Part shown: positions 57,401-64,000 of the stretch, piece after piece | Layout: every line of letters starts with the position of its first letter | Numbering within the stretch: the first letter of the stretch is position 1 | The notes under the pieces: model-generated | Database searches by the model: none | Seen by the model: the letters and a program-made list of their open reading frames with translations, nothing else | What the model was told of the DNA's origin: nothing | DNA from: Cinnamomum chago | Taxonomy: Eukaryota; Streptophyta; Magnoliopsida; Laurales; Lauraceae | Direction: 5' to 3' | DNA length: 64,000 nucleotides | Assembly (NCBI GenBank): GCA_038049695.1 | Contig: CP142461.1 | Location: 38,427,501 to 38,491,500 of the forward strand | Translations under genes and position numbers: made by a program

Positions 57401-59184
57401 TGAAGATGTGGAGACATTACCTCTATGGAGAACAGTTCGAAGTCCACTCCGACCACCGCAGCTTACAGTACTTGTTTTCACAGAAGGATTTGAACATGAG
57501 GCAGAGAAGATGGATGGAATATATCAAGGACTATGATTTTCCAATCAAGTATCACCCGGGGAAAGCAAATGTAGTTGCAGATGCCTTGAGTAGGAAATCA
57601 GTAGGCTTGGCAAACCTTAGTGGCACGTGTATCTTTGAGCAATTTGAAGAGTTGAGTCTAGACGTGCAACCTCTGAGGAAGGGTGTCGTGTTGGCTAACA
57701 TGACAGTGTCAGAACCTTCTTTCATTCAGAAGATCAAGGACAGTTAGTTACAAGATCCAGAGTTGGCTAAGATTTCAGGACATATAGCAGAACGTCCTGA
57801 TTTTCGTATCGTTGATGGAGTTTTGTATTACCGTGACCGTTTGTGTGTGCCTAACATCGAAGATTTGAGGAACGACATCATGACTGAGGCTCATAGCACG
57901 AAGTACTCCATGCATCCAGGCAGCACAAAGTTGTATCAGAACTTGAAGGGCAGATTTTGGTGGAACAATATGAAGAGAGAGATTGCAGCGTTTGTCTCCC
58001 GTTGTATGACTTGTCAGTTGATAAAGGCAGAGCATCAGAAGCCTCCAGGCTTGTTACAGCCATTAGAAATCCCGGAATGGAAATGGGAGCACATTACTAT
58101 GGACTTTATTTCTGGATTACCGAGGACTAGCAGGGGTAACGATGCGATTTGGGTCATTGTGGACCGTCTCACCAAGTCAGCGCATTTCCTTGCTATGAAG
58201 ACTGGGAAGAAGATGCATATGCTACCTTTGGCAGAGTTGTTTGTCAGCGAGATTGTCAGTCGTCACGGGCAGCCAGTTTCTATCACTTCTGACAGAGATA
58301 GCAGATTCGTCTCGAGGTTCTGGAAGACATTGCACGAGTCTATGGGTACAAGATTACAGTTTAGCACAGCGTATCACCCTCAGACAGATGGCCAGTCAGA
58401 GAGGACAATTCAGACCTTAGAAGACATGCTCCGTGCTTGTGTGTTAGATTTCAAGACTCAATGGGATGAGACTCTACCGTTGTGTGAATTCGCTTACAAT
58501 AACAGTTACCACTCGAGTATTGGAATGGCTCCTTTTGAAGCTTTGTATGGCAGGAGGTGTAGGACACCTGTTTGTTGGGAAGAAGTCGGCACTCGCAGTT
58601 TCCATGGACCGACTATGGTTAGTGAGACCAGTGATAAGATCAAGTTGATTCAAGAGCGTCTGAAAGTGTCCCGGAGTAGACAGAAGAGCTACGCAGACTC
58701 CCACCGCAGAGATTTACAGTTCAAGGAAGGAGACAATGTCTTCTTGAAAGTGTCGCCTACAAGGGGAACATTGAGGTTTGGACAGAAGGGCAAGTTATCA
58801 CGGAGATACATTGGACCCTATGACATTGTGAGCAAGATTGGTGACGTGGCCTACAGATTGGCCTTACCACCTGAGCTATCTGGTGTACACAACATCTTCC
58901 ATGTGTCTATGTTGAAGAAGTATGTCCCCGATCCTTCTCACGTGCTCCGGCATGAGCCATTAGAGATCAGAGAAGATGCTACCTATGTAGAGAAGCCCGT
59001 TGAGATCATCGACACAAAGGAACAAGAGTTGAGGACTCGGACTATTCAGTGGGTAAAGGTGCTATGGGAGAACCATGGGCCGGAAGAGGCAACGTGGGAA
59101 TTACGAGATCAAGTGCAGAAGAAGTACCCACATCTTCTACCAGAGGTGAGTCTTATGTTTCATTTGGAGGACCAAATGCCCTAA
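54406..59184 (+). pseudogene. Element B gag-pol, copy 2, three premature stops
   Basis: Same 1593-codon layout as copy 1. It lacks the copy-1 stop (CAG here, TAG there), so gag is open for 360 codons to TAG at 55486. The other stops are at 57160 and 57745. All three shared stops sit at the same positions in both copies, so they existed before the duplication. The remaining differences from copy 1 are a handful of single bases. Confidence 0.93.
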
Positions 59185-59195
59185 GGGGTGGAGGA
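59183..59195 (+). promoter_or_regulatory. Polypurine tract, copy 2
   Basis: AAGGGGTGGAGGA abuts LTR3. Confidence 0.88.
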
Positions 59196-60569
59196 TGTAA
59201 GACCCCGACCCGAGTGAACCCGATTAGTGCTAATTTAGTTGCGTGTTAGTGCTAAGCTTGATTAGTGATTCCTGGTTAAGATGAGTTTGGATTAGCTTTG
59301 ATTTTGGTTTTGGGCTGATTCGATCGTCTTGTTTTGCTTTGGTAACTTGTGGGGCCCTTTGGGGGTTCTCTTTTCGGCTTTGTATTTTCTCGAGGAATTT
59401 CTCGATTTATTGTGAATTGTGTTTTCGGCCCGTTGATTGCATCTTGTAGATCTCGACAACTTTCATGTTGATCCCGTGTTCATTCGAGACCTCGAAAACC
59501 GATTTCATAGCCTAGAGGGCAAAACAGTCATTTGCACACCAAGTCTGTACTCAAAACTCGATATTCTCGAAACCCGTGAAACATGTAATTTTTGGAAACT
59601 AGATATTTCGGCGACCATTTATTTCTTCTTCGTCGAATTCATTAGAAGCCCCGATAGAGATGATTTCGGCTAATGTAGTACCTTGAGTTGTGGGACCCAA
59701 GCTTCATTTGTTTACAAAGGAGAACCCAACCCTCCATTTCTCATTTCACTCTCCCTTGCTCCAGCACACATTTGAGTCTAGGGTTTTCCTTGTTTCTTCT
59801 TCTTCTTCTTGCTTGTTCATCTCCAAGCCACATCAAGAGTTCATAGGTCAAGCATTGGAACTCACCAATCACTCCCTCATCTCACAAGCTTTCCATTGAT
59901 ACTATTTGTGGAGGGATTCATCAACATTGAGATCTTCTTTGAACTAGTCCTCTTCATTTGAGGGTCATCCAAGTAAGTGATCATTTCCATCTCTTAGATT
60001 AGTGTTCCTCTAGCCATTGAGATTCTACATGTGCATTATTGGAAGCTCTTTCATTTTCAAGCTTGGTGTAACCCATTTTAGGGTTGTTTTGGGGATTTTT
60101 TATTGTAGCTTGGCTTTGAGCAATAGAGGTGATCAAAGACTTGTTTTCAGCTAGCTTGGACTAGAGGCAAGTGTATGATTGGATGTTTTAAATTTTGAAA
60201 TGAGTTGGTATAGTCTTTATGGATTTTCCATACTTTCATTTAATGAGGTTTGTTTGAAATAAATGCTCATGATGTATTTTGATAGTTTCATTCAAGGTTT
60301 TATAAACATGTTAGTAGAGCATTTATTGTCCTTGTAATAGCCTAGATGAATGTTTGTGAAATGGTTTACTTCCCTTTTTTTCTTTGCATTGGACTTGACA
60401 TGGAAGAAGTAATGGAGAGCACTCATAATAGGGATTTGGAGAAGTGTAAAGAGGTGCATTGGAGGAGCTATTAGCTCAATGTTATTGTAAGGACTTTGTG
60501 GATGTGAGGAAGATGGTTTTGAGGAGGAAAATGACTCAAAACTGAGCACAGTGAGCATTTTCGTAACTA

Positions 60570-60994
60570 GCGGTCAGCTCACGGTTAGCCAGCGGCTAAC
60601 CGCCGAACCCATCGGCGGCTAACCGCCAGCTAACCGCGCACCGCGGTGGCTTTTCCAGAGAGCATCGTTTTCCCCCTTAAAACATGGTCAGCCTCACGGT
60701 TAGCCAGCGGCTAACCGCCGAACATATCGGCGGCTAACCGCTAGCCAACCGCCCACTCTCGGTTACCTTTCCAGAGAGCATCAGAAATCTCCCCTGAAAT
60801 CCGGTCAGCTCCACGGTTACCCAGCGGCTAACCGCCGAATGCATCAGCGGCTAACCGCCAGGTAACCGCGTTTGGGCGGCCAGCCTTCCAGTAAGCTGTA
60901 TTTCCTGCAGCACAGTGGCGGTCAGCTGGGCGGTCACTCAGCGGCTAGCCGCATGTCCCAGCGGCGGCTAACCGCCAGGTGACCCCAGGTGACC
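60570..60994. repeat. GGCTAACCGCC doublet array (LTR3)
   Basis: Same four-unit array as in LTR1 and LTR2. Confidence 0.92.
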
Positions 60995-61951
60995 GAAATT
61001 CCCCAGATTTCAGAGAATTCCTCATTCGAGCCAGTTTCTATGGTTCGATCGAGCACTGAGCTTTATCAGTCGAAGGAAATCCTTGAGGCATTGTACAAGG
61101 CCTCCGTGAAAGAAACCATATCACAAATATGTCATTCGAAATTCGGAAAATCGTAGAAGTGCATAAGGAGCCCGGAATGTCTCAAAACTCAAAGAGTACC
61201 AAGTAAGGGCTATAGTAGACATACGGGACCCCTATTCACTTAGTTGGATTTCTAAATTGATATTTTGCCCGAATTTCATTATAGTGCATTGTTTCACCTC
61301 ATTCCCAGGAATTTCATCGCATGACTTGTTTTCTCGAAAGCTTTGGAGCTACAATAGTGACAGTGAATTGTCCCGAAATGTATTGCCCGACATGGAAAGA
61401 CAGTGTGCCCTTGAGCACCCCCGTTTTACCCGTTTATTTACTGTACTTGAATACTTGATATGTCTCGATTGGTTTTAACCTATGAGTCGGCATCACTAAG
61501 CTTGGATACCTTGTCAGTCTGATCCACTGACTTGGAAATCCCTCTCCCGTCCCGCCAGCTGCAGTTTGGATCCCGATGCCCGGTCTTATACCGTGGTCCC
61601 GTCCCGACACCCGGTTCGCTACCGTGGTCCCGTTCCCGTATAATTATATTGTATATATGTATACGTTGTTTCTCCTCACCTAGTGTGACTGAGATCAACG
61701 TCCCGTGATACTGTTGTCACTTTAGTGACAGAGGACTTAGCTCTATGTGATTGCCACCTTGTTAGTTCCCGAATCCTTGGATACCTGATATGTTTTATCT
61801 TGTTTACTTGTTTTATAGCAATGATTTACCTGTCTTATGAGAATTATTGCTCAATCAGATTTACACGCTTTCCAAGAGATTTCTTACATTATATATTGTT
61901 GTATCCTTGTTTTCTCTTGCCAGACCGTCGTGTCTGATCCTTTGCTTTGGT

Positions 61952-62049
61952 ACTCAGGTCCCGTTGCCGGTTTCCTCGAGGAGGAGCCGGAGGAGGCAGT
62001 AGGTGAGCTACAACCTCTAGTTGAGTGGCGTGCTGATGATGTCATGTAG
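61952..62049 (+). CDS. Short conserved LTR reading frame (B, LTR3)
   Basis: Same peptide as in LTR1. The only change, GAC to GAT, is silent. Confidence 0.4.
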
Positions 62050-62473
62050 ACATCGGGTTGCCAAGAGGCGTAACATTTTGGGAGATCTACTTAACCATTC
62101 TTTTGGGTTAATATTTTGTTTATATTGGCCTTTGTTGGCCTCTATTTTCGGGGAATGTAAATAATTGATATTTTGTCTAACTTTAACAACTATTGGGAAA
62201 CTTGCTATATATATCATTGCTCATTCTGATACAGTACTTACACTTGATGTCATTGCTTTTATGACTAGCGATAGTCTACTATTTGATTTACTACACGCTT
62301 CCGCACACAAAAGAAATATTCATGCAAGGTTGTGATATCCTCACCGCGGACACCTGTGGGAAATTAAATAAATCGTATGGTATTATTAAACAGTTGTGGA
62401 TCATCATCATCTTAATAACATAAATCCTTAGTCCCGATCCCGGATTGGGATCTCCCGGTCCGGGGTCGCGACA

Positions 62474-62478
62474 TGTAC
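62474..62478. repeat. Target site duplication (right) of element B
   Basis: TGTAC, matching 37012-37016. Confidence 0.95.
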
Positions 62479-62948
62479 CGACAAAAAGGGACGATGCTAG
62501 CTTCACTCTATCTGCTCCTGTACACTGAAAGATTTCAAAGATGTTCTCGGTGTGTTCCAACCAATCATCTGCAGCTAGTGGGTCCTCTTCCCCAAGGAAT
62601 TCCTTCGGAGCTCTTTTCCGGAACCGTTCAAATAAGGCATTTGGATCATGTTGCCTTTGGTTTATGACTATAGCTGGTTGGGGTTGCACCGGTTCGGGTC
62701 TCCTCTGCAAGACCTCAAGTAATTGCCTCTGCATTTCAGTCATCTCTCTAGCATGGTCTTCCTCTCTTTTTAGCATTTGTTCTTGCAACCTAACTTGATT
62801 TTCATTAGCTTGACGCTGCTGGTCAAGCATGGCTCTCATCATATCCTGGAATTGATTAGGTGGATGACCATGGATGACCATGATTAGGTGTATGTTCACT
62901 ATTGCTTGCAGTAGGGTTACCATTCAATGGTCTCTTTCGTGGAGGCAT
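62479..62948 (-). pseudogene. Chromovirus A gag, N-terminal part, frameshifted
   Basis: ATG at 62948-62946 starts MPPRKRPLNGNPTASN. A direct 10-bp duplication (TGGATGACCA at 62861-62870 and 62871-62880 on plus) throws it out of frame after about 30 codons. The normal frame resumes as NQFQDMMRAMLDQQR and runs to SSLFVGT at the B insertion site. The middle is a glutamine-rich coiled coil (about 60 residues). An acceptor-like TTTGTTTTGCAG lies just upstream of the ATG. Confidence 0.88.
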
Positions 62949-63090
62949 GATACTGCAAAACAAATTGTTAGCACATAATAATATAAAGGGTCGCACATTG
63001 CTCACACGATACTAGCTAACGAAAGATCTAACGGATCCTCGCCACGTCCTTAGGATTTCTAGTTTCTTTTAATTGCTTGAAACACGTCTC

Positions 63091-63102
63091 GCTCTGATAC
63101 CA
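63091..63102 (-). promoter_or_regulatory. Primer binding site of chromovirus A
   Basis: TGGTATCAGAGC on minus, 3 nt from the LTR end (63106). Confidence 0.93.
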
Positions 63103-63105
63103 GTC

Positions 63106-64000
63106 TGTCGCGACCCCGGACCGGGAAATCCCAATCCGGGATCGGGACACATTAGATAGTAGTGATGATTGACAATGATTATCTACATCCACAATATAGA
63201 ACTTATTTAATTTCCCACAGGTGTCCGGGTGAGGATATCACAACCATCAAGGAATATTTCTTTTGAGTGCGGAAGCGTGTAGCAAATCAAATAGTAGACT
63301 ATCTCTAGTCATAAAAGCAATGACATCAAGTGTAAATACTGTATCAGAATGAGCAATGATATATATAGCAAGTTTCCCAAAAGTTGTTAAAGTTAGACAA
63401 ACATCATTTAGTTACATCCCCAAAAATAGAGGCCAACAAAGGCCAATACCACAAAAATAATAACCCAAAAGAATGGTTAATAAGTTCCCTCCAAAATGTT
63501 ACGCCTCTTGGCAACCCGATGTCTACATGACATCGTCAGCACGCCACTCAACTAGAGGTTGCAGCTCACCTACTGCCTCCTCCGGCTCCTCCTCAAGGAA
63601 ACCGGCAACGGGACCTGAGTACCAAAGCAAATGGGTCAGACACGACGGTCTGGCAAGAGAATGAAAAGATGCAACAATATATAATAGATGAAATCTCTTG
63701 AAAAGCATAGAAATCTGTTTAAACAGGAACTCTCATAAAACAGGTAAATCATTTGCTATAAAACAAGTAAACAAGATAAAACTCATGGGGTATCCAAGGG
63801 ATCGGGAACAAGCAAGATGGCGACCACACGAAGCTAAGTCCTCTATTACTAAGGTAATAGAGCAATAACTAGGCCCTGATCTCAGTCGCTCAAGGTGAGG
63901 AGAAACAGGGGATCTCATATAAATACATATACTATACATGACCACGGTAGCGAGCCGGGCATCGGGGACCACAGTAGCAATCTGCGGTATCGGGACAAGA
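63106..64000 (-). repeat. 5' LTR of chromovirus A (partial)
   Basis: Matches 29497-30391 with about nine differences and is cut by the window end. It includes the short conserved frame at 63523-63630 (minus). Confidence 0.93.

Larger units (their letters stand above)
37017..62473 (+). mobile_element. Chromovirus B tandem dimer: LTR-gagpol-LTR-gagpol-LTR
   Basis: Three LTRs start at 37017, 45247 and 59196. Two internal regions lie at 40299-45246 and 54248-59195. Only one target duplication pair exists, TGTAC at the outer ends, and none flanks the middle LTR. One insertion therefore later became a dimer by unequal recombination. The internal copies differ at about 7 or 8 sites in 4.95 kb. The middle LTR carries a LINE. 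Both gag-pol copies are dead. The repeat unit without the LINE is about 8.23 kb. Confidence 0.93.
59196..62473 (+). repeat. LTR3 of element B (3278 bp)
   Basis: Runs from TGTAAGACC to GGTCGCGACA, then TGTAC. It has private variants in its right third (GGTCTTATACC, GAGAATTATT, GCTGATGATG, a shorter TATA repeat) that the middle LTR lacks. Confidence 0.95.
29497..64000 (-). mobile_element. Chromovirus A (Tekay-like gypsy), interrupted by B, runs off the window
   Basis: Read on minus it has a 5' LTR (64000 or beyond to 63106), an initiator-Met primer site, gag start (62948), a break at 62474/37016 where element B sits, the rest of gag, pol with chromodomain (to 32729), a purine tract, and the 3' LTR (32717-29497). 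Across the break the gag codons rejoin without loss, apart from the duplicated TGTAC. Gag is frameshifted twice, while pol is a single long open frame. The two LTRs differ by about 1% over the 895 bp that can be compared. The left flank is TAATA; the right end is outside the window. Confidence 0.9.

Noticed and set aside
62291..62923. 210-codon minus-strand frame with a Gag-like start and an unrelated tail
   Set aside because: It crosses the insertion junction at 62474. The tail is LTR3 of element B read backwards, so it is a chimera, not a protein.

Overview
This window is plant (angiosperm-like) repeat-rich chromatin. Nearly all of it is nested retrotransposons. The families present are Tat/Ogre-like and Athila-like Ty3/gypsy, Tekay/Del-like chromoviruses, Ty1/copia, and an L1-type LINE with plant-type ORF1. 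I see no host gene, tRNA gene or rRNA. The species cannot be named from this sequence.

Layout. 1-1543 holds the 5' end of an Athila-like element on the minus strand (gag start, tRNA-Asp primer site, LTR tail). It abuts a decayed Ty1/copia element on the plus strand (gag 1544-2382; 3' end and LTR 24566-25554). That copia body is split by a 22.2-kb Tat/Ogre-like element on the minus strand, 2383-24560. This element has 5.5-kb LTRs, the target duplication GGAGG, only the 3' part of an integrase, and three unidentified Q/N/P-rich reading frames. 25555-29496 is a mosaic of LTR-like sequence. It contains a copia solo LTR (26735-28946) with perfect AGAAA duplications.

From 29497 to beyond the window end lies chromovirus A on the minus strand. 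Its gag is interrupted at TGTAC by plus-strand chromovirus B (37017-62473). B is a tandem dimer: LTR, gag-pol, LTR, gag-pol, LTR, with one target duplication at the outer ends. The two gag-pol copies are about 99.85% identical by eye and share three premature stops. The middle LTR is a hybrid of the two outer LTRs. A 5.7-kb LINE (47408-53111, minus) sits inside the short interval where the crossover must lie. My by-eye divergence estimates are about 1% for A's LTRs, 0.5% for B's outer LTRs and 0.15% between B's two copies. They agree with the nesting order.

The most unusual signal is shared by four different LTR families here. Each carries its own CpG-containing palindromic word, repeated as doublets with nearly fixed spacing: about 40-41 bp in the Tat/Ogre-like LTR, 22 bp in A, 23 bp in B and about 20-22 bp in the copia solo LTR. 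A and B share coding sequence and LTR ends, but carry unrelated words at the same place in the LTR. A and B also share an apparent splice donor upstream of the array, an acceptor just before the gag ATG, and a short conserved reading frame near the LTR 3' end.
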